The notes: generated from the sequence alone by a model not told the origin. Positions 1 through 9,535 are shown, numbered from the stretch's first letter. The stretch: 64,000 bases of DNA from Bacteroides reticulotermitis JCM 10512 (GCF_000517545.1 NZ_BAIV01000001.1:186001-250000), one strand, 5' to 3'. Numbers and translations are program-made.

Positions 1-220
1 CATAGTTCAGGGAGTGGCGAGTGATAAATTTACATGATTTGATTTCATTTCCAAAATTTGCTGAACATCCCTAATTGGATGTTATTTAGTTTGAGAGAAA
101 AAGATTTGCTTTTGCTGTGTGGTATCAAATATTATACTGTGGCAGCTGTATCGGGCTTTATCTTTCTCTGCACGATCTCATTTTTCTTTCAAATCCTTCT
201 TTTTCAACCAAAAAACTTAT

Positions 221-228
221 TAACTTTG
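221..228 (+). promoter_or_regulatory. Bacteroidetes-type -7 box upstream of pheT
   Basis: TAACTTTG matches the Bacteroidetes primary-sigma -7 consensus TAnnTTTG and lies 35 bp before the pheT ATG. I see no clear TTTG -33 box. The stretch 1-220 holds no gene I can support; a 60-codon open frame at 58-240 runs across this promoter and looks spurious. Confidence 0.6.
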
Positions 229-262
229 CGAATCTTTTGAGAAACAATAAAAAAATAATTAT

Positions 263-2725
263 ATGAATATCTCTTATAACTGGCTGAAAGAGTATGTCAA
301 CTTCGATCTGACACCTGAGGAAACAGCGGCAGCGTTGACTTCTATCGGCTTGGAAACAGGCGGTGTAGAAGAAGTACAAACAATTAAGGGTGGTTTGGAA
401 GGTCTTGTGATAGGTGAGGTGTTGAGCTGTGTTGAACATCCTAACTCCGACCATTTGCATGTCACTAGTGTCAATTTAGGAAGTGATGAACCAGTGCAGA
501 TTGTTTGCGGTGCATCCAATGTGGCTGCCGGACAGAAGGTGGTAGTAGCTACCCTAGGCACAAAACTTTATAATGGAGACGAAAGTTTCACCATTAAAAG
601 ATCAAAAATTCGCGGAGTAGAATCTATCGGTATGATTTGTGCCGAAGATGAGATCGGTATTGGAACCAGTCATGACGGCATTATTGTATTACCTGCCGAG
701 GCAGTACCGGGAACTCTTGCCAAAGATTATTATAATATCAAGAGTGATTATGTACTCGAAGTAGATATTACTCCCAATCGTGCAGATGCCTGCTCGCATT
801 ATGGAGTTGCTCGCGACTTATATGCTTATCTTACTCAAAATGGATATAAAGCTGTCCTACAGCGTCCGTCCGTGGCTGATTTCAAGGCAGATAATCAAGA
901 TTTAAATATTCAGGTCACTGTGGAGAACAGTGAAGCCTGTCCGCATTATGCTGGTGTGACGGTAAAAGGCGTAACAGTTAAAGAAAGTCCGGAATGGCTA
1001 CAAAATAAATTGCAGCTCATCGGTGTGCGTCCTATTAATAATGTAGTGGATATTACAAATTACATTGTTCATGCTTTCGGACAACCGTTGCACTGCTTTG
1101 ATGCAAGTAAGATTAAGGGCGGAGAAGTTATTGTAAAAACAATGCCAGAGGGTACTCCATTCGTTACTTTAGATGAAGTAGAACGGAAATTGAATGGACG
1201 TGACCTGATGATTTGTAATAAAGAAAATGCGATGTGTATTGCGGGGGTATTTGGTGGACTGGATTCCGGTGCTACTGAAGCAACCGTTGACGTTTTTCTT
1301 GAAAGTGCCTATTTCCATCCTACATGGGTTCGCAAATCTGCGCGCCGTCACGGTCTGAACACCGATGCTTCTTTCCGTTTTGAGCGTGGTATCGATCCTA
1401 ACAGTGTTATTTACTGTCTGAAGTTGGCTGCGCTGATGGTGAAAGAACTTGCCGGTGGTACGATCTCTTCTGAAATCCAAGATGTATGTATTACACCTGC
1501 GCAAGATTTTGTTGTTGAGTTGGCGTATGCTAAAGTGAATTCACTTATTGGTAAGGAGATACCGGTTGAAACAATTAAGAGCATCGTGACCAGCCTTGAG
1601 ATGAAGATTACCAATGAAACGGTAGAAGGATTGACATTGGCAGTTCCTCCTTATCGTGTAGATGTACAACGAGATTGCGACGTAATTGAAGATATTCTTC
1701 GCATCTACGGATATAATAATGTAGAAATTCCGACCACTTTGAAGTCTAGTCTGACAACCAAAGGAGAAGATGATAAATCAAATAAATTGCAGAACCTGAT
1801 TGCTGAGCAATTGGTAGGATGCGGATTTAATGAAATATTAAATAACTCGCTTACGCATGCTGCTTATTATGAGGGGATGGAAGACTTTTCGCCCAGTCGT
1901 TTAGCTATGTTACTCAATCCGTTGAGTGCCGACTTGAACTGTATGCGTCAGACCTTACTATTTGGAGGGCTGGAAAGTATAGCTCATAATGCCAATCGTA
2001 AGAGAGCTGATTTGAAATTCTTTGAATTTGGTAACTGCTATTTTTTCGATGCTGATCGCAAAAATACTGATAAGGTACTAGCTCCCTATTCGGAAGAGTA
2101 TCATTTAGGCTTGTGGGTAACAGGAAAAAAAGTCTCCAATTCTTGGGCACATCTGGACGAAAATAGTTCGGTTTTCGAGTTGAAAGCTTATGTTGAAAAC
2201 GTACTTTTGCGTCTAGGTTTGGATTTAAACAACCTTATCATCGGTACTCTGAGCAATGATATTTTTGCTTCTGCTCTGTCGATTAATACCCGAGGTGGGA
2301 AGTGTTTGGTTTCTTTCGGTGTAGTAGCTAAAAAAATACTAAAGGCTGCCGATATAGATAATGAGGTATATTATGCCGAATTCAATTGGAAAGAATTGAT
2401 GAGAGCTATCCGGTCTGCGAAGATAAGCTATAAGGAACTTTCTAAGTTCCCGGCGGTTAAGCGTGACTTAGCTTTGTTGATTGACAATAATATCCAGTTT
2501 GCCGAAATCGAAAAGATTGCATTTGAAACCGAAAAGAAGGTACTCAAAGAAGTTTCTCTCTTCGATGTATACGAAGGTAAGAATCTAGAGGCTGGTAAGA
2601 AATCGTACGCTGTTAGCTTCCTGCTACAAGATGAATCACAGACGCTGAATGATAAGATGATCGATAAAATCATGTCTAAGCTGGTGAAGAATCTGGAAGA
2701 TAAATTAGGAGCTAAATTGAGATAA
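263..2725 (+). CDS. pheT: Phenylalanine--tRNA ligase, beta subunit
   Basis: This is the beta subunit of the cytoplasmic alpha2-beta2 phenylalanyl-tRNA synthetase, which charges tRNA-Phe. The 820-residue product has the full family length. In order I see an OB-fold tRNA-binding (EMAP-like) domain at about residues 40-150, the B3/B4 editing domain at about 210-390, B5 at about 400-475, the catalytic-like core to about 700, and a C-terminal FDX-ACB anticodon-binding domain containing FPAVKRDLALLID near residue 730. The ATG lies 35 bp after a -7 box. The alpha subunit gene (pheS) is not adjacent. yebC follows after about 100 bp. Nothing in it looks broken. Confidence 0.97.
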   Translation: MNISYNWLKEYVNFDLTPEETAAALTSIGLETGGVEEVQTIKGGLEGLVIGEVLSCVEHPNSDHLHVTSVNLGSDEPVQIVCGASNVAAGQKVVVATLGTKLYNGDESFTIKRSKIRGVESIGMICAEDEIGIGTSHDGIIVLPAEAVPGTLAKDYYNIKSDYVLEVDITPNRADACSHYGVARDLYAYLTQNGYKAVLQRPSVADFKADNQDLNIQVTVENSEACPHYAGVTVKGVTVKESPEWLQNKLQLIGVRPINNVVDITNYIVHAFGQPLHCFDASKIKGGEVIVKTMPEGTPFVTLDEVERKLNGRDLMICNKENAMCIAGVFGGLDSGATEATVDVFLESAYFHPTWVRKSARRHGLNTDASFRFERGIDPNSVIYCLKLAALMVKELAGGTISSEIQDVCITPAQDFVVELAYAKVNSLIGKEIPVETIKSIVTSLEMKITNETVEGLTLAVPPYRVDVQRDCDVIEDILRIYGYNNVEIPTTLKSSLTTKGEDDKSNKLQNLIAEQLVGCGFNEILNNSLTHAAYYEGMEDFSPSRLAMLLNPLSADLNCMRQTLLFGGLESIAHNANRKRADLKFFEFGNCYFFDADRKNTDKVLAPYSEEYHLGLWVTGKKVSNSWAHLDENSSVFELKAYVENVLLRLGLDLNNLIIGTLSNDIFASALSINTRGGKCLVSFGVVAKKILKAADIDNEVYYAEFNWKELMRAIRSAKISYKELSKFPAVKRDLALLIDNNIQFAEIEKIAFETEKKVLKEVSLFDVYEGKNLEAGKKSYAVSFLLQDESQTLNDKMIDKIMSKLVKNLEDKLGAKLR

Positions 2726-2821
2726 GAAATAAGAGAATAATATTATATACTTTAATCACTAAAACAAATTCATTTCCAACTCTCTATTTACAGAGAGAAG
2801 ATGGGTGAGACTATAAAACCA

Positions 2822-3559
2822 ATGGGAAGAGCGTTTGAATATAGAAAAGCAGCTAAGCTGAAAAGATGGGGCCATATGGCTCGTACATTTACGAAAATTG
2901 GTAAACAAATAGCTATCGCTGTAAAGTCCGGTGGCCCGGAGCCAGAGAACAATCCGACTCTGCGTGCTATTATTGCTAATGCCAAGCGTGAGAATATGCC
3001 GAAAGATAATATTGATCGTGCTATCAAGAACGCAATGGGCAAGGATCAGAGCGAATATAAGAGCATGACTTACGAAGGATATGGACCTCACGGAGTGGCT
3101 GTATTTGTTGATACGTTGACAGATAACGCTACTCGTACGGTAGCTGATGTACGCTCTGTCTTTAATAAATTCGGTGGGAATCTCGGTACTATGGGATCAT
3201 TAGCGTTTCTTTTCGATCATAAATGTATGTTTACTTTCAAGAAGAAAGATGGCGTAGATATGGAAGAATTGATTCTTGATCTGATTGACTTCGATGTGGA
3301 AGATGAATATGAAGAAGATGACGAAGAGGGTACAATCACTATTTATGGTGATCCTAAAAGTTATGCTGCAATTCAGAAACACCTTGAAGAGTATGGCTTC
3401 GAAGATGTTGGTGGAGATTTCACTTACATTCCGAACGATCTAAAAGATGTAACTGCTGAGCAGCGTGAAACGCTCGATAAGATGGTGGAACGTTTGGAAG
3501 AGTTTGACGATGTGCAAACTGTTTATACGAATATGCACCCGGAAGGTGAAGAGGAATAA
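2822..3559 (+). CDS. yebC: YebC/PmpR-family protein (TACO1-like)
   Basis: A 245-residue member of the YebC/PmpR/TACO1 family. Members are described both as DNA-binding regulators and, more recently, as ribosome-associated factors that help translate proline-rich stretches. I place the start at ATG 2822 because the product then begins MGRAFEYRKA, the usual Bacteroidetes N-terminus; an upstream in-frame ATG at 2801 would add seven residues. Family signatures are visible: PENNPTLR near residue 45, AKRENMPKDNIDRAIK near 55, and YEGYGPHGVAV near 85. An acidic stretch follows at about 150-170 and the C-terminus is Glu-rich. A TSCPD gene follows after only 3 bp, so the two are probably co-transcribed. 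Confidence 0.93.
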   Translation: MGRAFEYRKAAKLKRWGHMARTFTKIGKQIAIAVKSGGPEPENNPTLRAIIANAKRENMPKDNIDRAIKNAMGKDQSEYKSMTYEGYGPHGVAVFVDTLTDNATRTVADVRSVFNKFGGNLGTMGSLAFLFDHKCMFTFKKKDGVDMEELILDLIDFDVEDEYEEDDEEGTITIYGDPKSYAAIQKHLEEYGFEDVGGDFTYIPNDLKDVTAEQRETLDKMVERLEEFDDVQTVYTNMHPEGEEE

Positions 3560-3562
3560 GCT

Positions 3563-3808
3563 GTGGAGTACGTTTATAAAACCCAAGGAACTTGTAGTTC
3601 CAGTATTCGTCTGAGCGTTGACAACGATGTAATTACGGATGTCTCTTTTCAAGGTGGATGTCATGGAAATCTGCAAGGAATATCTTGTTTAGTGAAAGGG
3701 ATGAAAATTGAAGAAGTCATCGTCCGCTTAAAAGGTATTTGTTGCGGTAATAAATCGACTTCTTGTCCTGACCAGCTTTGCCATGCATTGCACGAGATGG
3801 GATATTGA
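3563..3808 (+). CDS. TSCPD domain small protein (TIGR03905 family)
   Basis: An 81-residue protein beginning at a GTG just after the yebC stop. It is essentially one TSCPD domain with the signature TSCPDQLCHAL near the C-terminus. Other conserved cysteines sit in GTCSSSI, GGCHGNLQGIS and GICCGNKS. This domain also occurs at the C-terminus of class II ribonucleotide reductases and is thought to bind metal or nucleic acid; free-standing members have no established function. The 3-bp gap to yebC suggests translational coupling. A terminator follows. Confidence 0.88.
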   Translation: MEYVYKTQGTCSSSIRLSVDNDVITDVSFQGGCHGNLQGISCLVKGMKIEEVIVRLKGICCGNKSTSCPDQLCHALHEMGY

Positions 3809-3831
3809 TTGGTATTTGAAACATATAAATA

Positions 3832-3862
3832 AAAGGCTGTCCCATTGGGCAGCCTTTATTTG
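3832..3862 (+). terminator. Rho-independent terminator after the yebC operon
   Basis: AAAGGCTGTCC and GGCAGCCTTT pair around a CATT-type loop, and a T-rich tract follows. It lies 24 bp after the TSCPD stop codon. Confidence 0.8.
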
Positions 3863-3979
3863 TTTGATTCAGTTGATTGCGGTAACCATTATGTAGCTTG
3901 CCGTGAGATTACCGTATTTACTGATTCCCCATTTGTCGGTATTTTGAACCAAATGCGGTTTTCGGTTGTTTTTTATAAG

Positions 3980-3987
3980 TATATTTG
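3980..3987 (+). promoter_or_regulatory. -7 box for the Nramp transporter gene
   Basis: TATATTTG matches TAnnTTTG exactly and lies 22 bp before the ATG at 4010. I see no obvious metal-regulator operator nearby. Confidence 0.6.
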
Positions 3988-4009
3988 TGCGGAATAATAC
4001 TATTATGCA

Positions 4010-5266
4010 ATGATAAAGAATTTTTTTCAAGATTTAAAACGCAAAGATCATAAACGATATCTAGGCGGTCTGGATGTTTTTAGATATATCGGTCCTGGTT
4101 TGCTTGTTACTGTAGGGTTTATTGATCCGGGAAACTGGGCTTCCAATTTTGCTGCTGGTTCAGAGTTTGGCTATTCCTTGTTGTGGGTGGTCACCTTATC
4201 TACCATCATGCTGATTGTACTGCAACATAATGTAGCTCACTTGGGGATTGTGACCGGGCTTTGTCTGTCGGAAGCCGCCACAAAGTACACACCCAAATGG
4301 GTGTCTCGCCCCATTCTGGGTACAGCTGTATTAGCTTCCATTTCGACTTCTCTTGCTGAGATTCTGGGCGGTGCTATTGCTTTGGAAATGTTATTGGATA
4401 TTCCTATAGTCTGGGGAGCGGTACTTACTACCGTCTTTGTACTCATTATGCTAATGACCAATTCGTATAAAAAGATAGAACGATCCATCATCGCTTTTGT
4501 ATCTGTTATAGGTTTGTCGTTTATCTATGAGTTGTTTCTCGTGGAGATCGATTGGCCATTGGCTGTAGAAGGCTGGATAACTCCATCTATACCTAAAGGA
4601 AGTATGCTGATCATTATGAGTGTACTAGGTGCGGTAGTTATGCCGCATAACCTCTTCCTACATTCAGAAGTGATACAGAGTCATGAATATAATAAACAAG
4701 ACGATGCTTCCATTAAAAAAGTGTTGAAGTATGAATTGTTTGATACCCTTTTCTCGATGATTGTTGGGTGGGCTATTAATAGTGCGATGATACTTCTGGC
4801 AGCAGCTACATTTTTTAAAAGCGGTATTCAGGTCGAAGAGTTGCAGCAGGCAAAATCATTACTCGAGCCTCTTTTGGGTAGTAATGCTGCTATCGTGTTT
4901 GCTTTGGCGTTACTTATGGCGGGAATTTCTTCAACCATTACTAGCGGAATGGCTGCCGGTTCTATTTTTGCCGGGATATTTGGGGAATCATACCATATAA
5001 AAGATAGCCACTCACAAGTGGGGGTCTTATTGTCATTGGGAGTTGCTTTATTGCTGATTTTCTTTATTGGCGATCCGTTTAAGGGGCTTCTTATCTCTCA
5101 AATGATACTGAGTATTCAACTTCCGTTCACTGTCTTTTTGCAGGTTGGATTAACCTCTTCGCGTAAGGTAATGGGTAACTATGTCAATAGTCGTTGGAGT
5201 ACTTTTGTACTTTATACCATTGCCATTGTGGTGTCGGTTCTGAATATCATGTTGCTATTCTCCTAA
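4010..5266 (+). CDS. mntH: Nramp-family divalent metal ion transporter
   Basis: A 418-residue inner-membrane transporter of the Nramp (SLC11) family, which imports Mn2+ or Fe2+ with protons. It has the two metal-binding signatures: DPGN in TM1 (GFIDPGNWASN, near residue 40) and MPH in TM6 (VVMPHNLFLHS, near residue 210). The methionine that favours transition metals is kept, so this is not a magnesium or aluminium transporter variant. About eleven hydrophobic segments are visible. The gene has its own promoter and is followed 30 bp later by exonuclease III, probably as a read-through neighbour. The symbol follows family usage; Mn versus Fe preference cannot be read from sequence. Confidence 0.9.
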   Translation: MIKNFFQDLKRKDHKRYLGGLDVFRYIGPGLLVTVGFIDPGNWASNFAAGSEFGYSLLWVVTLSTIMLIVLQHNVAHLGIVTGLCLSEAATKYTPKWVSRPILGTAVLASISTSLAEILGGAIALEMLLDIPIVWGAVLTTVFVLIMLMTNSYKKIERSIIAFVSVIGLSFIYELFLVEIDWPLAVEGWITPSIPKGSMLIIMSVLGAVVMPHNLFLHSEVIQSHEYNKQDDASIKKVLKYELFDTLFSMIVGWAINSAMILLAAATFFKSGIQVEELQQAKSLLEPLLGSNAAIVFALALLMAGISSTITSGMAAGSIFAGIFGESYHIKDSHSQVGVLLSLGVALLLIFFIGDPFKGLLISQMILSIQLPFTVFLQVGLTSSRKVMGNYVNSRWSTFVLYTIAIVVSVLNIMLLFS

Positions 5267-5296
5267 AACAATTAACTAGAAATAAAACAGAGAAGA

Positions 5297-6061
5297 ATGA
5301 AAATTATTACTTATAATGTAAACGGATTGCGAGCAGCCGTAACCAAGGGATTTCCCGAGTGGCTGGCGCATGAGCAGCCGGATGTGCTTTGTTTGCAAGA
5401 AACAAAACTGCAGCCCGATCAATATCCTGCCGAAGTGTTTGAAGCATTAGGTTATAAATCTTATCTTTATTCGGCTGAGAAAAAAGGATATAGCGGTGTG
5501 GCTATTCTTACTCGTCGTGAGCCCGATCATGTAGAATATGGGATGGGGATGGCTAAGTATGATGCCGAAGGACGTTTTATTCGTGCAGATTATGGCGATT
5601 TGTCTGTTGTTAGTGTTTATCATCCGTCAGGGACAAGCGGAGAGGAGCGTCAAGCCTTTAAAATGGAATGGCTTGAAGACTTCCAACGTTATGTGGTGGA
5701 ATTACAGAAAAAACGCCCAAACTTGATTCTTTGTGGTGATTACAATATTTGTCATGAACCGATTGATATCCACGATCCTGTTCGGAATGCCAAAAATAGT
5801 GGATTCCTTCCTGAAGAGAGAGCGTGGATGACTCGTTTCCTCTCGGTTGGTTTTGTTGATACTTTCCGGCTACTGAATCCTGATAAGCAGGAATATACCT
5901 GGTGGAGTTATCGTTTTAATTCCCGCTCCAAGAATAAAGGCTGGCGAATTGACTACTGTATGACCAGTGAATCCGTACGTCCGTTGTTGCAACATGCTCA
6001 GATACTCAATGATGCGGTACATTCCGACCATTGCCCAATGTTGCTGGAAGTCAACTATTAA
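5297..6061 (+). CDS. xth: Exodeoxyribonuclease III (AP endonuclease)
   Basis: A 254-residue exonuclease III / AP endonuclease of the exonuclease-endonuclease-phosphatase fold. It cuts abasic sites in base-excision repair. Visible active-site motifs are LCLQETKLQ near residue 33 (metal-binding Glu), GDYNICHEPIDIHDP near residue 150 (catalytic Asp-Asn pair) and SDHCPMLLEV at the C-terminus (catalytic Asp-His). Length and motif spacing are normal for the bacterial enzyme. It sits 30 bp after the Nramp gene and converges with the YjbQ gene, whose stop is 6 bp away. Confidence 0.95.
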   Translation: MKIITYNVNGLRAAVTKGFPEWLAHEQPDVLCLQETKLQPDQYPAEVFEALGYKSYLYSAEKKGYSGVAILTRREPDHVEYGMGMAKYDAEGRFIRADYGDLSVVSVYHPSGTSGEERQAFKMEWLEDFQRYVVELQKKRPNLILCGDYNICHEPIDIHDPVRNAKNSGFLPEERAWMTRFLSVGFVDTFRLLNPDKQEYTWWSYRFNSRSKNKGWRIDYCMTSESVRPLLQHAQILNDAVHSDHCPMLLEVNY

Positions 6062-6067
6062 ACCGGA

Positions 6068-6475
6068 CTACAAAATTGTAATACTTAATGTACGTGTGTC
6101 TCCTCCGTCGCGGAACTCACAAAGGTAAACCCCTTGCCACGTTCCCAGGTTTAAATGATGGTTCTTAATCGGAATCGTTACCGAACTTCCTACCAACGAA
6201 GCCTTGATGTGTGCACTCATATCATCAGGGCCTTCTAAAGTATGGATGAAATAAGGAGCACCATCGGGTACTAGTTTATCGAAAAAGGTTCTGAAGTCAT
6301 AACGTACATCCGGATCGGCATTTTCGTTGATGGTAAGGCCCGCCGAAGTATGCTTGATAAAAACTACCAGTAATCCGTTTTCCGGCAAGGTTGGTAATTG
6401 CGATATGATATCGCGTGTAATCAAATGAAAACCACGTGAATAATGCGGTAAGCGGATGTCGAAGGTTTTAGCCAT
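6068..6475 (-). CDS. YjbQ/UPF0047 family protein (ThiE-like side activity)
   Basis: A 135-residue protein of the YjbQ (UPF0047) family, also annotated as secondary thiamine-phosphate synthase enzyme because E. coli YjbQ shows that side activity. The true role is unsettled. Family motifs are HTSAGLTINENADPDVRYD near residue 50 and LGTWQGVYLCEFRDGG near the C-terminus, which together hold the conserved His, Asp, Asn and Glu. I start at ATG 6475 (MAKTFDIRLP); an upstream ATG at 6544 would add 23 residues not typical of the family. It is convergent with the exonuclease gene and divergent from the C_GCAxxG_C_C gene. It is not part of the thiamine operon 17 kb away. Confidence 0.88.
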   Translation of the reverse strand: MAKTFDIRLPHYSRGFHLITRDIISQLPTLPENGLLVVFIKHTSAGLTINENADPDVRYDFRTFFDKLVPDGAPYFIHTLEGPDDMSAHIKASLVGSSVTIPIKNHHLNLGTWQGVYLCEFRDGGDTRTLSITIL

Positions 6476-6549
6476 GAGTCGATTGATATAATTGAATGGC
6501 ACAAAGGTACTCTTTATCTGTTTAAACGGAAAAATAATTTGCATAGAGA

Positions 6550-7020
6550 ATGGAAAACAATAAGGAAGAAAGAATACAAAGAGCCGGTGAACTCTTTAAA
6601 AGCGGATATAACTGTTCGCAATCAGTAGTGGCTGCTTTTGCCGACAAGTATGGCTTTACACAAGAACAAGCATTTCGCATATCTGCTTCATTCGGTGGCG
6701 GAATTGGGCGTATGCGTGAGACCTGTGGTGCGGCATGTGGCATGTTTTTACTTGCCGGATTGGAAACGGGGGCTACTGAAGCTGCCGATCGAGAAGGTAA
6801 AGCAGCTAACTATGCATTGGTGCAAGAGCTGGCTGCTGAATTTAAGAAAAGGAATGGATCGCTTAACTGTGGGGAATTGTTGGGATTGAAAAAAGAAACC
6901 TCTATTTCTTCTCTTCCCGAAGAGAGAACTCAACAATATTATGCTAAACGTCCTTGTTCTAAAATGGTAGAAGAAGCTGCAAGAATTTGGATGGAATATC
7001 TCGAAAAAACTTCCGAATAA
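6550..7020 (+). CDS. C_GCAxxG_C_C family protein
   Basis: A 156-residue protein of the C_GCAxxG_C_C family (TIGR01909 / Pfam C_GCAxxG_C_C). The family is named for its cysteine pattern, visible here as GYNCSQSV near residue 20, CGAACG near 59-64, LNCGELLG near 105 and RPCSKMV near 137. Such clustered cysteines suggest metal or Fe-S binding or redox chemistry, but no function is established. It has no signal peptide, so it is cytoplasmic. It diverges from YjbQ. Confidence 0.9.
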   Translation: MENNKEERIQRAGELFKSGYNCSQSVVAAFADKYGFTQEQAFRISASFGGGIGRMRETCGAACGMFLLAGLETGATEAADREGKAANYALVQELAAEFKKRNGSLNCGELLGLKKETSISSLPEERTQQYYAKRPCSKMVEEAARIWMEYLEKTSE

Positions 7021-7094
7021 GAGGGAAATAGCTGTTTTTATTACAAAAACGGTAAAAAAAAGCCTGTTAATCTGTTATATAACATAAAAATAAC

Positions 7095-7102
7095 TATATT
7101 TG
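7095..7102 (+). promoter_or_regulatory. -7 box for the small winged-helix gene
   Basis: TATATTTG, an exact TAnnTTTG match, 73 bp before the ATG at 7176. Confidence 0.55.
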
Positions 7103-7175
7103 TCACCAGAATAAAATCTGAAAGTTTTCGAACTGATGATTTTAAATGCATGTCTAACTAAAATGTCAAAAGCAA

Positions 7176-7376
7176 ATGTTGAAAGAAAAAGCAGGTGATG
7201 TTGCCGGTTTAATCTGGAATTCACTGAATGAAACAGAAGGTATGACTGCTAAGCAGCTGAAAAAAGCAACCAAGACGGTTGACAAAGATTTATTTCTTGG
7301 CCTTGGCTGGTTGTTGAGAGAAGACAAGGTCTCTGTTGAAGAAGTGGAAGGTGAACTTTTCATCAAGTTAATCTAA
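7176..7376 (+). CDS. Small winged helix-turn-helix protein (DUF2582-like)
   Basis: A 66-residue basic protein consisting of a single winged helix-turn-helix fold. It resembles the Bacteroidetes DUF2582 / wHTH small proteins: a first helix with GLIWNSLNE, a recognition region TAKQLKKAT, then LFLGLGWLLREDKV and a short beta-wing ending in FIKLI. Members have no known target. It has its own promoter (TATATTTG at 7095) and a strong terminator, so it is monocistronic. Confidence 0.8.
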   Translation: MLKEKAGDVAGLIWNSLNETEGMTAKQLKKATKTVDKDLFLGLGWLLREDKVSVEEVEGELFIKLI

Positions 7377-7400
7377 AGATTAATCCACTTACTAATAAAA

Positions 7401-7444
7401 AATGCGTCAATACATACCAATATGTCATTGACGCATTTTTTTTA
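7401..7444 (+). terminator. Rho-independent terminator
   Basis: AATGCGTCAA (7401-7410) pairs perfectly with TTGACGCATT (7428-7437), followed by a run of T. It lies 25 bp after the small winged-helix gene. Confidence 0.88.
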
Positions 7445-7458
7445 TACCAGCATTTGCG

Positions 7459-7466
7459 TATCTTTG
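7459..7466 (+). promoter_or_regulatory. -7 box for lepA
   Basis: TATCTTTG, exact TAnnTTTG, 34 bp before the lepA ATG. Confidence 0.65.
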
Positions 7467-7499
7467 CGCACCTAAAAACAAAAAGATAATTGTATTTAC

Positions 7500-9281
7500 A
7501 TGAAGAATATACGTAACTTTTGCATCATTGCTCACATTGACCATGGTAAATCGACTTTGGCCGACCGCCTGTTAGAGTTTACTCAAACTGTTCAGGTAAC
7601 TAAAGGACAGATGCTCGATAATATGGATTTGGAGAAGGAGAGAGGTATAACCATTAAGAGCCATGCTATCCAAATGGAATATACCTATAAGGGTGAGAAA
7701 TTCATTCTGAACCTGATTGACACTCCGGGACACGTGGACTTTTCTTATGAGGTTTCACGCTCCATTGCAGCTTGCGAAGGTGCATTGCTGATTGTAGATG
7801 CTTCTCAAGGAGTACAGGCACAGACTATTTCGAATCTCTATATGGCTATTGAACACGATCTGGAAATTATTCCGATTATCAATAAATGCGATATGGCTAG
7901 TGCTATGCCTGAAGAAGTTGAGGATGAAATTGTCGAACTGTTGGGTTCTAAACGCGAAGAAATAATCCGCGCATCCGGTAAAACGGGTATGGGGATTGAA
8001 GAAATATTGTCTGCGGTAATCGAGCGCGTACCAGCTCCGAAAGGAAGTGATGACGCACCGTTGCAGGCTTTGATCTTTGACTCGGTATTCAACTCTTTTC
8101 GTGGAATTATCGCTTACTTTAAAATAGAGAACGGAGTGATTCGGAGCGGTGATAAAGTGAAGTTCTTCAATACCGGAAAAGAATACGATGCCGATGAAAT
8201 TGGGGTGTTGAAAATGGACTTGCTCCCTCGTAAAGAACTGAGCACGGGTGATGTTGGCTATATTATTTCGGGTATTAAAACCTCTAAGGAAGTAAAAGTA
8301 GGTGATACGATTACTCATATCTCCCGCCCTTGTGATAAGGCGATCTCTGGTTTTGAAGAAGTAAAGCCGATGGTATTTGCTGGGGTTTATCCCATTGATG
8401 CTGAAGATTTCGAAGATCTGCGTGCTTCGCTTGAAAAACTTCAGTTGAACGATGCGTCATTGACATTCCAACCGGAATCGTCTTTAGCACTCGGTTTCGG
8501 TTTCCGTTGTGGTTTCCTTGGCCTGCTTCATATGGAGATCGTACAAGAGCGTCTGGATCGCGAATTCGATATGAACGTAATCACTACCGTACCTAACGTA
8601 TCTTATCTGATTTATGATAAGCAAGGTCACGTGAAGGAAGTGCACAATCCCGGGGGAATGCCCGATCCTACTTTGATTGAACATATTGAAGAACCTTACA
8701 TTAAGTCATCCATCATTACAACGACTGATTATATCGGTCCGATCATGACTCTTTGTCTGGGTAAACGTGGTGAACTTATCAAACAGGAATATATATCAGG
8801 CAGCCGGGTAGAACTCCATTACAATATGCCATTGGGTGAAATCGTGATTGACTTCTATGATAAGTTGAAGAGTATATCGAAAGGATACGCCTCATTTGAT
8901 TATCAGATGGATGGTTTCCGGACTTCGAAATTGATTAAGTTGGATATTCTTCTCAATGGCGAGCCGGTAGATGCTTTATCAACCTTGACTCACTTTGACA
9001 ACGCTTATGATATGGGGCGCCGTATGTGCGAAAAATTGAAGGAATTGATTCCGCGTCAACAGTTTGATATAGCTATTCAGGCTGCTATCGGATCGAAAAT
9101 TATATCCCGTGAAACTATCAAAGCATTGCGCAAAGATGTTACCGCAAAGTGTTATGGTGGTGACGTGAGCCGTAAACGTAAGCTGCTCGAAAAGCAAAAG
9201 AAAGGAAAGAAGAGAATGAAGCAGATTGGTAACGTGGAAGTTCCTCAAAAAGCTTTCCTCGCTGTACTCAAGCTCGATTAA
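7500..9281 (+). CDS. lepA: Elongation factor 4 (LepA)
   Basis: A 593-residue translational GTPase, elongation factor 4, that acts on the ribosome and influences initiation or translocation. The G-domain motifs are present in order: P-loop [13 protein letters not shown] near residue 12, switch I RGITIKS near 45, DTPGHVDF near 75 and NKCD near 129. EF-G-like domains II, III and V follow. The C-terminal region specific to LepA, with [16 protein letters not shown] near residue 560, is complete. It has its own promoter and terminator and is intact. Confidence 0.98.
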   Translation: MKNIRNFCIIAHIDHGKSTLADRLLEFTQTVQVTKGQMLDNMDLEKERGITIKSHAIQMEYTYKGEKFILNLIDTPGHVDFSYEVSRSIAACEGALLIVDASQGVQAQTISNLYMAIEHDLEIIPIINKCDMASAMPEEVEDEIVELLGSKREEIIRASGKTGMGIEEILSAVIERVPAPKGSDDAPLQALIFDSVFNSFRGIIAYFKIENGVIRSGDKVKFFNTGKEYDADEIGVLKMDLLPRKELSTGDVGYIISGIKTSKEVKVGDTITHISRPCDKAISGFEEVKPMVFAGVYPIDAEDFEDLRASLEKLQLNDASLTFQPESSLALGFGFRCGFLGLLHMEIVQERLDREFDMNVITTVPNVSYLIYDKQGHVKEVHNPGGMPDPTLIEHIEEPYIKSSIITTTDYIGPIMTLCLGKRGELIKQEYISGSRVELHYNMPLGEIVIDFYDKLKSISKGYASFDYQMDGFRTSKLIKLDILLNGEPVDALSTLTHFDNAYDMGRRMCEKLKELIPRQQFDIAIQAAIGSKIISRETIKALRKDVTAKCYGGDVSRKRKLLEKQKKGKKRMKQIGNVEVPQKAFLAVLKLD

Positions 9282-9289
9282 TGGTATTT

Positions 9290-9343
9290 AAGACCGTAAG
9301 TGAATGCTGGATATTCTTTCCAATTTACCTTACGGTCTTTTTA
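9290..9343 (+). terminator. Terminator after lepA
   Basis: AGACCGTAAG (9291-9300) pairs with CTTACGGTCT (9329-9338) across a 28-nt loop, then TTTTT. It lies about 10 bp after the lepA stop. Confidence 0.8.
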
Positions 9344-9457
9344 ATACATCAATGCGTTAGTCACAATCATTGATCTGGAGTCTTCAGACAAACGCTTAAC
9401 GATAACTAATTTAATAGGATAGCAAACTTTACTTTGTTGTTCGTGTTTTTACTCTGA

Positions 9458-9522
9458 AAGGAATTTGTCCTCTCACCGGGATGGTGAGCCATTTTTTAAC
9501 CCGGGCATCTCTGCCTGCTAAA
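9458..9522 (+). ncRNA. Candidate nhaA-I-like (Li+) riboswitch leader
   Basis: The leader directly before nhaA folds compactly. AGGA (9459-9462) can pair with TCCT (9468-9471). CTCACC (9472-9477) pairs with GGTGAG (9483-9488) around the loop GGGAT. The loop GGG can form a pseudoknot with CCC at 9500-9502. GGCA (9504-9507) and TGCC (9512-9515) close a further small hairpin. Two RNA motifs found upstream of nhaA genes (nhaA-I and nhaA-II) have been reported as lithium-sensing riboswitches. The position before nhaA and the pseudoknotted shape fit such an element, but the assignment rests on inspection, not on a covariance model. Confidence 0.5.
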
Positions 9523-9535
9523 TATTGAACTAGAT

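Noticed and set aside
58..240. A 60-codon open frame upstream of pheT
   Set aside because: It runs through the pheT -7 box at 221-228 and has no family resemblance; its composition looks like noncoding A+T-rich DNA.
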